From NCBI GenBank assembly GCA_022508745.1, contig JAFLUP010000012.1:1-44344 (forward strand): a stretch of DNA of 44,344 nucleotides. Reading direction: 5' to 3'. The translations under genes and the position numbers were made by a program. Position 1 is the first letter of the stretch; each line of letters starts with the position of its first letter. Origin of the DNA: Oscillospiraceae bacterium (GTDB taxonomy: Bacteria; Bacillota; Clostridia; Oscillospirales; CAG-382). The notes under the pieces are model-generated. The model saw only the letters and a list, made by a program, of their open reading frames with translations. It had not been told where the DNA came from and made no database searches. Positions 1 through 8,189 of this stretch are shown piece after piece.

Positions 1-248
1 CGCCGAACCATCGCGGGTTTTCCGCCGGCAGCTTCCGGGACATGGCGCGGGTGGCAAAGCTGAACGTCCCCATGTGGACGGAGCTGTTTCTGGAAAATGC
101 GGATTTCCTCGCGCAAGAGCTGGAAATTCTCATTTCCCACCTGACCTCCTACCGGGACGCGCTGGCAAACAAAGACGAACAAGCCCTCTCCGCTCTGCTG
201 GAGGAGGGCGCGAACTGTAAAGCGGCAACAGAAAGGGATTCCTCATGA
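1..248 (+). CDS. tyrA: Prephenate dehydrogenase, C-terminal fragment (cut by window edge)
   Basis: The reading frame is open from the first base (first full codon at 3) and encodes the last 81 residues of an arogenate/prephenate dehydrogenase, which oxidatively decarboxylates prephenate on the tyrosine branch in the cytoplasm. The segment GFSAGSFRDMARVAKLN followed by MWTELFLENADFL is the conserved helical dimerisation part of TyrA proteins. The NAD-binding N-terminal domain lies upstream of the window. An internal ATG at 42 is not the real start, because conserved TyrA sequence continues upstream of it. The stop codon overlaps the aroB start (ATGA at 245-248), so the genes are translationally coupled in an aromatic amino-acid operon. 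Confidence 0.88.
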   Translation, partial: PNHRGFSAGSFRDMARVAKLNVPMWTELFLENADFLAQELEILISHLTSYRDALANKDEQALSALLEEGANCKAATERDSS

Positions 249-1303
249 ACGTGATACAAGTCAAAGCGTCAAAACCCTACGACGTGTGCATCGAAAACGG
301 ATTGCTGGACCGCGTCGGGGAGCTTTCCGCCCCGCTCCTGCCCGGCAGGACGGCGGCGCTGATCACGGAGGAAACGGTGAATTCCCTCTACGGCGACCGG
401 GCGGTCGGCGCGTTGGAGCGTGCCGGCTTCACCGTCCATCGGCTGGTGCTGCCCGCCGGGGAGGAGACCAAGTGCCTCACCCGGTTTGGCGAGGTGCTGG
501 AATTCCTCGCTTCCCGCCGGCTGACCCGCACGGATGCGGTTTTTGCACTGGGCGGCGGCGTCATCGGCGATCTGGCGGGCTTTGCCGCCGCGGTCTACCT
601 GCGGGGCGTCCGTTACGTCCAGATCCCCACCACGCTGCTTGCGGCGGTGGATTCTTCGGTGGGCGGAAAGACCGCCATCGACCTTTCCGTGGGGAAAAAC
701 CTCGCGGGGGCGTTCCATCAACCCGCCGCCGTGTTCTGCGATCCGACGCTGCTCTCCACCCTCCCGCCGGAGACCTTCTCCGACGGCTGCGCGGAGGTCA
801 TAAAATACGCGGTATTGGCGGGAGAACCCCTCTATTCGCTGCTGCAAACCCCTGCTTCCGCCGATTGGGAAACGATCATCACGGAATGTGTTTCCGTCAA
901 GCGGAACCTCGTGGAAGCTGACGAATTCGATACCGGCGAGCGTATGCTGCTGAATCTGGGGCACACCTTCGGGCACGCCATCGAGCAGGCGTCCGCGCTT
1001 TCCGTCACCCACGGGAAGGGCGTGGCCATCGGCACCGTCGCCGCCGCGCGGCTGTCCGCCCATTTGGGGCTTTGCGACCCGCAGTTGCCGGAACAGATCG
1101 CCGGGCTGCTTGCCCGCTACGGACTGCCGGTGGAATCCCCCTACCCCGCCGCGGAACTGGAAGGACATATGCTTTCCGACAAGAAACGCGCCGGAAAGAC
1201 CATCCGTCTCGTCCTGCCGGAAGGGTTCGGGCGCTGCATCCTGCGGGAGACGCCCATCGACGAGCTTCCCGCTCTCCTGCGCGAAGCGTTCCCGGGAGCG
1301 TAA
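245..1303 (+). CDS. aroB: 3-dehydroquinate synthase
   Basis: AroB converts DAHP to 3-dehydroquinate, the second shikimate-pathway step, in the cytoplasm using NAD and a divalent metal. The 352-residue length is normal. Visible landmarks are ALGGGVIGDLAGF (nucleotide-binding glycine-rich loop), PTTLLAAVDSSVGGKTAID (active-site loop), EVIKYAVL (metal-ligand Glu region) and NLGHTFGHAIE with the metal-binding histidines. A later segment, SVTHGKGVAIG, supplies another conserved His. The start overlaps the tyrA stop by four bases and the stop is followed after two bases by aroA, so it is an operon member. No truncation or missing key residue is seen. Confidence 0.97.
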   Translation: MNVIQVKASKPYDVCIENGLLDRVGELSAPLLPGRTAALITEETVNSLYGDRAVGALERAGFTVHRLVLPAGEETKCLTRFGEVLEFLASRRLTRTDAVFALGGGVIGDLAGFAAAVYLRGVRYVQIPTTLLAAVDSSVGGKTAIDLSVGKNLAGAFHQPAAVFCDPTLLSTLPPETFSDGCAEVIKYAVLAGEPLYSLLQTPASADWETIITECVSVKRNLVEADEFDTGERMLLNLGHTFGHAIEQASALSVTHGKGVAIGTVAAARLSAHLGLCDPQLPEQIAGLLARYGLPVESPYPAAELEGHMLSDKKRAGKTIRLVLPEGFGRCILRETPIDELPALLREAFPGA

Positions 1304-1305
1304 TC

Positions 1306-2574
1306 ATGAACATCACCGTGTCCCCCGCGCCCCTACAGGGCGAGCTGCGCGCCATCCCCTCCAAATCCTATATGCACCGGGCGCTGATCTGCGCGTCCCT
1401 TGCGGATCTCCCCACTACGCTGTACTGCCCGGAAACCAACCGGGATATCGAGGCCACCGCTTCCTGCCTGCGCTCGCTGGGCGCTGGGATCGTAACGGAA
1501 AACGGTTGGTATCACGTCACCCCTCTTGACACCTCCCTGCCCGGAACGGAACGGGCGGTGCTGGATTGCGGCGAAAGCGGGTCCACCCTGCGCTTCCTGC
1601 TGCCCGTCGCCGCCGCGCTGGGCAGAAAAACGGCGTTCCACGCCCACGGACGGCTGCCGCAGCGCCCCCTCTCCCCGCTTTACGAGCGGATGCAGGAACA
1701 GGGCGCGAACCTCTCCCCCTCTGGCGCCTTCCCGCTCACCGTGGACGGACGGCTCCGCCCGGGGGACTACCGTCTGGACGGAGGCGTCAGCTCCCAGTAT
1801 TTCACCGGGCTGCTGCTGGCACTGCCGCTGCTGGAATCCCCCAGCCGCATCGACATCGAGGGCAATTTGGAGTCCGCTCCCTACGTGGAGCTGACCATGG
1901 GCGTGCTGGAAACCTTCGGCGTCACCCCCCTATGGGAAGGGAAGCGCATGGAAGTCCTCCCGCAGCCCTTCCGCTCTCCGGGGACCCTGCACGTGGAAGG
2001 CGATTGGTCCAACGCCGCCTTCTGGCTGGTGGCGGGCGCGCTGAACGGCAATATCCGGTTAACCGGTCTGCAAAGCGGTTCCCGCCAAGGGGATCGCGCC
2101 ATCGTCCCGCTCCTCCGGGAGATGGGGGCAAACATTTCTTCCGACGGAGAAGGCGTTGCCGTCTCCCGCTCCCCCCTGCACGGCATTTCCATCGACGCAA
2201 CGGACATTCCGGATCTGGTACCCATCCTTTCCGTGGCGGCGGCAGCGGCGGAGGGAGAAACGGTCATCACCGGCGCTTCCCGCCTGCGGCTGAAGGAAAG
2301 CGACCGCATCCGCAGCGTCCGTGAGATGCTCCGGGCGCTGGGCATTTTTTGCGAAGAAACCCCCGACGGACTGCGCATCCGCGGAGGCAAGCTGCACGGA
2401 GGTACGGTTGATTCCTGCAACGACCACCGCATCGCCATGAGCGCGGCTGTGGCGGCGTGCGCCTGCGAGGGAACCGTCACCGTCCTCGGCGCGGAAGCGG
2501 CGGAAAAATCCTACCCCGGCTTCTACCGCGACCTGCAAGCGCTGGGCGGAATCGCAAACGAAAGGAGCGACTAA
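1306..2574 (+). CDS. aroA: 3-phosphoshikimate 1-carboxyvinyltransferase (EPSP synthase)
   Basis: The enzyme transfers enolpyruvyl from PEP to shikimate-3-phosphate. The product is 422 residues, the usual length. The N-terminus (MNITVSPAPLQGELRAIPSK) carries the conserved substrate-binding Lys in SKSYMHRAL. LDCGESGSTLRFLLPVAA corresponds to the LxxGNAGT PEP-binding loop, here in a GESGST form; such variation is seen in class II-like EPSP synthases, so glyphosate sensitivity cannot be read off. LRLKESDRI and NDHRIAMS are further signature segments. An open frame extends upstream to 1072 inside aroB, but the start at 1306, two bases after the aroB stop, matches the family N-terminus. Confidence 0.96.
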   Translation: MNITVSPAPLQGELRAIPSKSYMHRALICASLADLPTTLYCPETNRDIEATASCLRSLGAGIVTENGWYHVTPLDTSLPGTERAVLDCGESGSTLRFLLPVAAALGRKTAFHAHGRLPQRPLSPLYERMQEQGANLSPSGAFPLTVDGRLRPGDYRLDGGVSSQYFTGLLLALPLLESPSRIDIEGNLESAPYVELTMGVLETFGVTPLWEGKRMEVLPQPFRSPGTLHVEGDWSNAAFWLVAGALNGNIRLTGLQSGSRQGDRAIVPLLREMGANISSDGEGVAVSRSPLHGISIDATDIPDLVPILSVAAAAAEGETVITGASRLRLKESDRIRSVREMLRALGIFCEETPDGLRIRGGKLHGGTVDSCNDHRIAMSAAVAACACEGTVTVLGAEAAEKSYPGFYRDLQALGGIANERSD

Positions 2575-2576
2575 CC

Positions 2577-3680
2577 ATGTTTACATTCGGAAATAAGATA
2601 CGCTTACAACTGTTCGGGCAGTCCCACTCCCCCTCCATGGGAGCGGTGCTGGACGGCTTTCCCTCCGGGATCGCCATCGACCAAGAGAAGCTGGCCGCCT
2701 TCATGGAGCGCCGCGCCCCCGGTCGAGACGAGTTTTCCACCAAACGGCGGGAAGCCGACCGGGTGGAGTTCGTCTCCGGCGTGGCAAACAGGAGCGACGG
2801 AACCGGGGACACTGCAAATGAGAACGCAGTCATGCTGACGACCGGCGCTCCCATCTGCATGGTCATTCACAACGAGGACACCCGCTCCGGCGATTACGAC
2901 CGGCTGCGCTTCATTCCCCGTCCTTCCCACGCGGATTACCCCGCCTTCGCCCGCTTCGGGGAAGCCAGGGATCACCGGGGCGGCGGGGAGTTCTCCGGCA
3001 GGTTGACCGCGCCCCTCTGCGCCGCCGGTTTCCTCTGTCTGGAGGTCCTGCGCCAAAAAGGCGTGGAGATCGGCGCTCACATCTCCTCCGTGGGGCCCTG
3101 CGAGGACGACCGCTTCGACCCGCTCGCTCCCCAGCTGCACATTCCCAAAGAGAAACCCTTCCCCGTGCTGAACGACGAACAGGGTGCGAATATGCAGGAG
3201 ATCATCCGCGCCGCGCGCGCGTCTGCGGATTCCATCGGCGGCAGCATCGAGTGCGCCATCACCGGCGTGCCTGCCGGCGCCGGCGGCACCTCCTTCGGCA
3301 GTCTGGAAGGGCTGCTCTCCCTCGCCATGTTCGCCATTCCCGCCGTCAAGGGCGTGGAGTTCGGCAGCGGTTTTGCCGGCACCCAGATGCGCGGCTCGGA
3401 AAACAACGACCCCTACCGCGTCGATGGGGATCGGATCGTCACCTCCTCCAACCACGCAGGGGGCATCCTCGGCGGGCTTGCCACCGGTATGCCCATCCTC
3501 TTCCGCGTGGCTGTCAAGCCCACCGCCTCCATCGGGCGGGAACAGGACAGCGTCTCTCTCCCGGAGAAACGCAACGTGTCCCTGCAGATCGTCGGGCGGC
3601 ATGACCCTTGCATCGTCCAGCGCGCCGTCCCCGTCGTCGAGGCCGCCGCTGCTGTCGCGATGCTTGATATCTTGCTGTGA
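2577..3680 (+). CDS. aroC: Chorismate synthase
   Basis: AroC eliminates phosphate from EPSP to make chorismate, using reduced FMN. The product has 367 residues, typical for the family. Recognisable signatures are FGQSHSPSMGAVLDG near the N-terminus (family GESHG-type motif, here GQSHS), RPSHADYPAFARFGEARDHRGGGEFSGRLTA split over the centre (the RPGHAD and GRxSxR-like FMN-binding region) and NNDPYRVDG with SNHAGGILGG. The start lies two bases after the aroA stop with an AAAGGAG site before it. The substitution in the GESHG motif is shared by a subset of clostridial homologues in my memory, but I cannot verify that here. Confidence 0.95.
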   Translation: MFTFGNKIRLQLFGQSHSPSMGAVLDGFPSGIAIDQEKLAAFMERRAPGRDEFSTKRREADRVEFVSGVANRSDGTGDTANENAVMLTTGAPICMVIHNEDTRSGDYDRLRFIPRPSHADYPAFARFGEARDHRGGGEFSGRLTAPLCAAGFLCLEVLRQKGVEIGAHISSVGPCEDDRFDPLAPQLHIPKEKPFPVLNDEQGANMQEIIRAARASADSIGGSIECAITGVPAGAGGTSFGSLEGLLSLAMFAIPAVKGVEFGSGFAGTQMRGSENNDPYRVDGDRIVTSSNHAGGILGGLATGMPILFRVAVKPTASIGREQDSVSLPEKRNVSLQIVGRHDPCIVQRAVPVVEAAAAVAMLDILL

Positions 3681-3685
3681 TATAC

Positions 3686-3699
3686 GGGGACAGGTCCCC
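3686..3699 (+). repeat. Small inverted repeat GGGGACAGGTCCCC between aroC and pheA
   Basis: A 6-bp perfect stem (GGGGAC/GTCCCC) with a 2-base loop sits in the 45-base gap after aroC. It has no T-run, so it is not a standard terminator. The sequence resembles the GGGGACAGG-type hairpins often found as dispersed REP-like elements near Y1 transposases in other bacteria; only one copy is present here. Confidence 0.45.
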
Positions 3700-3725
3700 A
3701 TGATTACCGGAAAGGAACCAAGTGT

Positions 3726-4868
3726 ATGGACATCAATGACTACCGGGTCGCGCTGGACGCGCTGGATGCGGAGCTGGTGGCGCTGTTCTGCAAGCGCATG
3801 GAGCTGTGCGGCGGCGTAGCGCAGTGGAAGCAAGCCCACGGCAAGCCCATCTACGATCGCAGCCGCGAGCGGGACAAGCTGAATCAGGTCAGCGCGCTGG
3901 CGGACGAGCGTTTTTCGTCGTACACCCGCTGTTTGTACCGCTCTTTGATGGGGTACAGCCGCGCCTACCAGCACGAGCTGCTGGACGCCCCGTCCCAGAT
4001 CTCGGAGCGCATCCTGCGGGCGCGCGCGGAAACGCCGGAGCTGTTCCCCTCCCGGGCGACCGTCGCCTGCCAGGGAGTGGAGGGCGCTTACTCCTCCCTC
4101 GCCTGCGAGAAGCTGTTCCCGGAGCCGGACATCCGCTTCTACCCCGCGTTCGAGGACGTGTTCGCTGCGGTGGACAGAGGGGAGTGCCGCTACGGCGTGC
4201 TGCCCATCGAGAACAGCACCGCCGGCTCCGTCAAGGCGAATTACGACCTGCTGGTGAAGTCCGACTGTTATATCGTCCGCAGTACCCGCCTGCTGGTGGG
4301 ACACAGCTTGCTGGCGAAGCCGGGCACGAAGATGGAGGACCTGCGGGTAATCTATTCCCATGAACAGGCGCTGGATCAGTGCGCCCGTTTCCTCGCGAGC
4401 CTGCCAAACGTAGAAGTCCGCCCCTGCGCCAACACCGCTTTGGCGGCGAAGATGGTAGCGGAGTCGGAGGATCCCAGCGTGGCGGCCCTCTCCTCCCGCC
4501 ATTGCGCGGAGCTGTACGGGCTTTCCACCCTCGCGGAAAGCGTGCAGGACGCGGGCGCCAACCGGACCCGCTTCATCTGCATCTCCAAAAAGCCGGAGAT
4601 CTACCCCGGCGCCAACCGCACCACCCTGCTGATGGTCTTGAAGCACCGCCCCGGCGCGCTGTTTTCCGTGCTGGAACGCTGCAACGAGCTGGGCGTGAAT
4701 CTGGTCAAGCTGGAAAGCCGTCCCATCCCGGAGCGGGATTTTGAGGTGCAGTTCTACTTCGATCTGGACATCGCCGCCGCCTCCCCCACCCTCACGCGGC
4801 TCATCCCCGCGCTGGAGGCGGAAGCGGAGGAATTAAAGTATCTGGGCAGCTATTTGGAGATTGTATAG
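3726..4868 (+). CDS. pheA: Bifunctional chorismate mutase / prephenate dehydratase (P-protein)
   Basis: This enzyme makes phenylpyruvate from chorismate. Residues 1-85 form an AroQ-type chorismate mutase helix bundle (LDALDAELVALFCKRMEL, then KQAHGKPIYDRSRE with the conserved Lys/Arg). Residues about 110-290 form prephenate dehydratase (VACQGVEGAYSS, YGVLPIENSTAGSV, and NRTRFICISK with the catalytic TRF motif). Residues about 298-380 form an ACT regulatory domain starting LLMVLKHRPGALFSVLE and containing VNLVKLESRPI (ESRP), the phenylalanine-binding motif, so feedback inhibition by Phe is expected. A GGAAAGGAA site precedes the start. It follows aroC by 45 bases in the same operon. Confidence 0.96.
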   Translation: MDINDYRVALDALDAELVALFCKRMELCGGVAQWKQAHGKPIYDRSRERDKLNQVSALADERFSSYTRCLYRSLMGYSRAYQHELLDAPSQISERILRARAETPELFPSRATVACQGVEGAYSSLACEKLFPEPDIRFYPAFEDVFAAVDRGECRYGVLPIENSTAGSVKANYDLLVKSDCYIVRSTRLLVGHSLLAKPGTKMEDLRVIYSHEQALDQCARFLASLPNVEVRPCANTALAAKMVAESEDPSVAALSSRHCAELYGLSTLAESVQDAGANRTRFICISKKPEIYPGANRTTLLMVLKHRPGALFSVLERCNELGVNLVKLESRPIPERDFEVQFYFDLDIAAASPTLTRLIPALEAEAEELKYLGSYLEIV

Positions 4869-4916
4869 CGTGATATGACCGTTCATAAAAACAGTTCGTT
4901 TGACGATTCACGCATC

Positions 4917-4938
4917 GTTTGCGCCCTGTGGCGCAAAC
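4917..4938 (+). promoter_or_regulatory. Perfect 9-bp hairpin just upstream of the aroE-aroK ribosome binding site
   Basis: GTTTGCGCC and GGCGCAAAC form a perfect stem around the loop CTGT. The hairpin ends about 5 bases before the extended Shine-Dalgarno sequence of aroE-aroK. There is no U-tract, so it is better read as an mRNA processing or stabilising hairpin than as a terminator. Confidence 0.5.
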
Positions 4939-4962
4939 GCAAAAGAAAGGATGGTGATTCAG

Positions 4963-6231
4963 TTGAAACCTTACGGTCTTTTGGGCGAAAAACTGGGGCA
5001 CAGCTTTTCCCCCCGCATCCATTCCCGGTTCGGTCCCTACGAATACCGCCTGTTTGAAGTCCCCCGGGAAGAGCTGGGCGCGTTCCTGCGCAGCGGATCC
5101 TTCGCAGGGCTCAACGTCACCATCCCCTACAAAAAAGAGGTCATCCCCTACTGCGAGACCCTCTCCCCCCTCGCCGAGCGCATCGGCAGCGTCAACACCG
5201 TCACGGTGGACGCAGAGGGCAGACTGCACGGCTACAACACGGATTATTTCGGCTTCTGCCAACAACTGGCGAAGGCAAAGATCAACGTCGCGGGGGAGCA
5301 CTGTGTGGTCATCGGCGCGGGAGGCGCTTCCGCCACCGTCTGCGTCGCCCTGCGGGATCTGGGGGCAAGACAGGTGACGGTGGTCACCCACAAAGAGAAC
5401 ACCCCGGAAAAGATCGCGTCCCTCTCCGACGCGGGGATTCTGGTCAACACGTCCCCGGTGGGGATGTACCCGAACAACGGGCAGTCCCCGGTGGATCTGA
5501 CCCTGCTGCCCTCCCTGCGAGGGGTGGCGGATCTGATCTTCAACCCGCTGAAAACCGCCCTGCTGCTGCAAGCGGAAGCCCTCGGCATCCCCTGCGCGGG
5601 CGGGCTGACCATGCTGACGGCGCAGGCGAAGCAAGCCTCCGAGCTGTTTCAGGGCAAACGGATCCCCGATTCCCGCATCCCCGCCGTCACCCGGGAAATC
5701 CGCCGGCAATGCGAAAATATCCTGCTGATCGGCATGCCCGGCAGCGGAAAATCCGTCGTGGGCAGCCGCATCGCAAAAAAACTGCAAAAGCCCTTCGTCG
5801 ATACCGATGCGGAGATTGAGCTGCGCGCCGGGAAATCCATCCCGCAGATCTTCGAGCAGGACGGCGAGGAAGCCTTCCGCCGGTTGGAAACCCAAGTGCT
5901 TGCGGACGTCACCGCCCGGAGCGGCTGCGTCATCGCCACCGGCGGCGGCGTGGTCACGCGCAAGGAGAACCATCCGCTGCTGAAGCAAAACGGCCGCGTG
6001 GTCTTTCTGGAGCGCCCGGTGGAGCTGCTTTCCCGCAAGGGACGCCCGCTTTCCTCCTCGGAGGAGGCGGTAAAACGGCTGTATACGGAGCGTTTTCCCC
6101 TTTACCTTGCCCTGTGCGACCTGCGGGTCCGCAACATTCGCACCGTCCATGAAACGGTGTCCCACGTCCTGCGAGCGCTGGGCTATTCTCCTGCAAAGCA
6201 CCCGCAAAACGCCCATAAACGCCATCGGTAA
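4963..6231 (+). CDS. aroE-aroK: Shikimate dehydrogenase / shikimate kinase fusion
   Basis: A single 422-residue protein joins two shikimate steps. The N-terminal ~245 residues are NADPH-dependent shikimate dehydrogenase: LGHSFSPRIHS, NVTIPYKKEVIPYCE with catalytic Lys, GYNTDYFGF with catalytic Asp, the dinucleotide loop VIGAGGAS and NTSPVGMYPN. The C-terminal ~170 residues are shikimate kinase: Walker A GMPGSGKSVVGS, DTDAEIE, and ATGGGVVTRKEN. I place the start at TTG 4963: the sequence AGAAAGGATGGTGAT (4944-4958) matches an extended Shine-Dalgarno with one inserted base and would be consumed if ATG 4951 were used. ATG 4951 or an upstream ATG at 4900 are alternatives. It is the last gene of the aromatic operon. 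Confidence 0.93.
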   Translation: MKPYGLLGEKLGHSFSPRIHSRFGPYEYRLFEVPREELGAFLRSGSFAGLNVTIPYKKEVIPYCETLSPLAERIGSVNTVTVDAEGRLHGYNTDYFGFCQQLAKAKINVAGEHCVVIGAGGASATVCVALRDLGARQVTVVTHKENTPEKIASLSDAGILVNTSPVGMYPNNGQSPVDLTLLPSLRGVADLIFNPLKTALLLQAEALGIPCAGGLTMLTAQAKQASELFQGKRIPDSRIPAVTREIRRQCENILLIGMPGSGKSVVGSRIAKKLQKPFVDTDAEIELRAGKSIPQIFEQDGEEAFRRLETQVLADVTARSGCVIATGGGVVTRKENHPLLKQNGRVVFLERPVELLSRKGRPLSSSEEAVKRLYTERFPLYLALCDLRVRNIRTVHETVSHVLRALGYSPAKHPQNAHKRHR

Positions 6232-6274
6232 AGACAGATCCGCAAAAATGATGGAATCTTTTTTGCAGAAAACA

Positions 6275-6303
6275 TTGACAAAGCATATCAAGCGTGTTAT
6301 ACT
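6275..6303 (+). promoter_or_regulatory. Sigma-A-type promoter of the 6342 gene
   Basis: TTGACA at 6275-6280 and TATACT at 6298-6303 are separated by 17 bases. The -10 is preceded by GTGT, giving an extended form. The aromatic operon ends only 44 bases earlier without a visible terminator. Confidence 0.85.
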
Positions 6304-6341
6304 AAACGCAGAATAAAAAAATGTAAAAGGAGTATTGTATC

Positions 6342-8066
6342 ATGAAAAGAACACTCGCACTGCTTCTGGTTGCTATCATGGCGATCACCTGCACCGTAGC
6401 CGCTCTTTCCGTTAGCGCAGAAGGCGACACCGTTTATACGGACAAAGTCAACCTGCTGCCTAACAGCGAAACCAAGATCAGCAGCGACACCAAAGCCGGC
6501 TATTCTCTGGCTGACGGACGTCTGTCCCTGACCCGTACTGCCGACAGCACCGTCGCATGGCCCTCCATCAAGTACGATATGGCCGTGGAACTGGATCTTG
6601 CCGAGACGCCCTATCTGCACATGAGCTTCGAAACCTCCGGGGAAGGCGACAGAGGCGTGAACGGTCACCTCGATATCGCAGACGCCAACGACAACGTATT
6701 CCAATTCCAGCTTTCCATGCTGGCCGGCAATAGCGTTGACGATTTCCGCGATACGGACGAACTGTACATCAAGATCGACCTCGCGAAGGCCATCGAAGAC
6801 TATATCGCGTATTATGTAGGTCGCGGCGAAGCCGCCCCCGAGGTTAATTTTGACACCACCGGCAAGCTCACCCTCGTCGGGATTGAGCTGTCCGTCTACG
6901 GCGGCGTGGGCGAGACCATCGTCTGGAACGCCCTCGCTCTGGCGAAGGAAGGTGCGGATGCGCCTGAAACCCCCGATCCCGTAGAGCCCGCCGCTCCCGT
7001 CACTGTTACCGTGACCAAGGGCGACGTCAAGTTCAACGAAGAGACCCTCGAGAAGCTCATCGACGGCGAGCGTGCCCTGGATGCGACCGCATTCGGCAAC
7101 GCAGGCCTGATCAGCTTCCAGAACCCCGGCTTTAAAGATGGCAACGCCACCGTGGAGATCACCGTCGATCTGGGCGAAGTCAAAGCGGCAAGCTCCATCT
7201 ACATGGATTTCTTCCGCGATGATAACGATACCACCGGTTCCTTCATCTCCCTGCCCTCCGCTCTGACGATCACCGTTTCCGCAGACGGCAAGGACTACTA
7301 CGACCTCAACGCCGGCAACGCCGTCACCATCGCTGAAGGCACCGATCTGAAGATGAACACCCTCGCAGTGGACTTCTCCACCCGCCTCGCGATCAACGTC
7401 CGTTACATCAAAGCGGTCGTCACCTTCGATAACGAGTGGATCTTCCTGTCCGAGATCGGCGCAGGCCCCGCTGCGGAAAACAGCGTCCCGCTGAATCCTT
7501 CCGCTCCCTTCGCATACACCGAGGGCACGACGCCCCGTTACGGCATCGGCGTTTACACCGAGCCCGGCGAATATGACCTCCGCGACAACTCCGAAGGCGC
7601 TTTCTTCCAGAATTCGCAGATCATCATCGCCGCTTGGGACGAAACCGTCGGCGCATACAAGATCAACAGAAACACGGTCAACCCCTGGCCGAACGGCTAC
7701 GACGAAACGGCTACCCTGAAAGAGGGCGAGATCATGGTCGTCATCACGACCCAGGGCAACATCAATGCGGAGAATGAAGAAGACACCATCTTCGCAGGCG
7801 TGAAGTGGATCGCGCGCGGTCTGAAGGAAGGCGACTATGTCGCTCTGAATACGGAGAACCAGACGCTTGCGTTCTACCCCTCCACCCATAACTTCACTGC
7901 GCCCAGCAATCCCCAGCCCGGCACCTCCGACACCAGCGACACGACCTCCGACAACCCCGGTTCGGGCGATAAGGCTCCCACCGGCGACACCGGTATGATC
8001 CTGTTCGTGGTGTTGAGCGTTGTCGCTCTGGCAGGCGTTGCTGTCACCGTCAAGGCAAGAAACTAA
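6342..8066 (+). CDS. Secreted multidomain surface protein with discoidin-like domain and TGD-type C-terminal anchor
   Basis: The 574-residue product begins with a signal peptide (cleavage expected near SVSAEG). Residues about 32-203 form a domain also found in the 8190 and 27409 products; its hallmarks are AWPSI, TPYLHMSFETSGEGDRG and ELSVYGGVGETIVWNALALA. Residues about 225-385 resemble a discoidin/F5-8 type C domain (ATVEITVDLGEVK, ALTITVSADGKDYYD, EWIFLSEIG), usually carbohydrate- or surface-binding. Residues about 395-525 form a third beta-rich unit. The tail KAPTGDTGMILFVVLSVVAL followed by VKARN looks like a sorting signal or a membrane anchor. It has its own promoter, an AAAAGGAG site and terminator. 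Substrate and function are unknown; an adhesin or glycan-binding role is inference. Confidence 0.85.
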   Translation: MKRTLALLLVAIMAITCTVAALSVSAEGDTVYTDKVNLLPNSETKISSDTKAGYSLADGRLSLTRTADSTVAWPSIKYDMAVELDLAETPYLHMSFETSGEGDRGVNGHLDIADANDNVFQFQLSMLAGNSVDDFRDTDELYIKIDLAKAIEDYIAYYVGRGEAAPEVNFDTTGKLTLVGIELSVYGGVGETIVWNALALAKEGADAPETPDPVEPAAPVTVTVTKGDVKFNEETLEKLIDGERALDATAFGNAGLISFQNPGFKDGNATVEITVDLGEVKAASSIYMDFFRDDNDTTGSFISLPSALTITVSADGKDYYDLNAGNAVTIAEGTDLKMNTLAVDFSTRLAINVRYIKAVVTFDNEWIFLSEIGAGPAAENSVPLNPSAPFAYTEGTTPRYGIGVYTEPGEYDLRDNSEGAFFQNSQIIIAAWDETVGAYKINRNTVNPWPNGYDETATLKEGEIMVVITTQGNINAENEEDTIFAGVKWIARGLKEGDYVALNTENQTLAFYPSTHNFTAPSNPQPGTSDTSDTTSDNPGSGDKAPTGDTGMILFVVLSVVALAGVAVTVKARN

Positions 8067-8085
8067 ACCACAAACGCACAAATAC

Positions 8086-8115
8086 AAGGGACTGCACTTC
8101 GCAGTCCCTTTTTTT
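8086..8115 (+). terminator. Intrinsic terminator after the 6342 gene
   Basis: A perfect 10-bp stem (AAGGGACTGC/GCAGTCCCTT, loop ACTTC) is followed directly by a T-run. Confidence 0.93.
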
Positions 8116-8127
8116 ATGCTTAAAGCA

Positions 8128-8156
8128 TTGACAAAACAGATAAAACATGATAAAAT
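8128..8156 (+). promoter_or_regulatory. Promoter of the 8190 gene
   Basis: TTGACA (8128-8133), 17-base spacer, TAAAAT (8151-8156), placed 13 bases after the preceding terminator. Confidence 0.85.
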
Positions 8157-8189
8157 ATGAAAAAAGAAACAAAAAGGAGAACTGTTGTC

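Noticed and set aside
2604-4646. A 680-codon minus-strand frame over aroC and pheA
   Set aside because: Shadow of well-supported genes; no ribosome binding site or family match.
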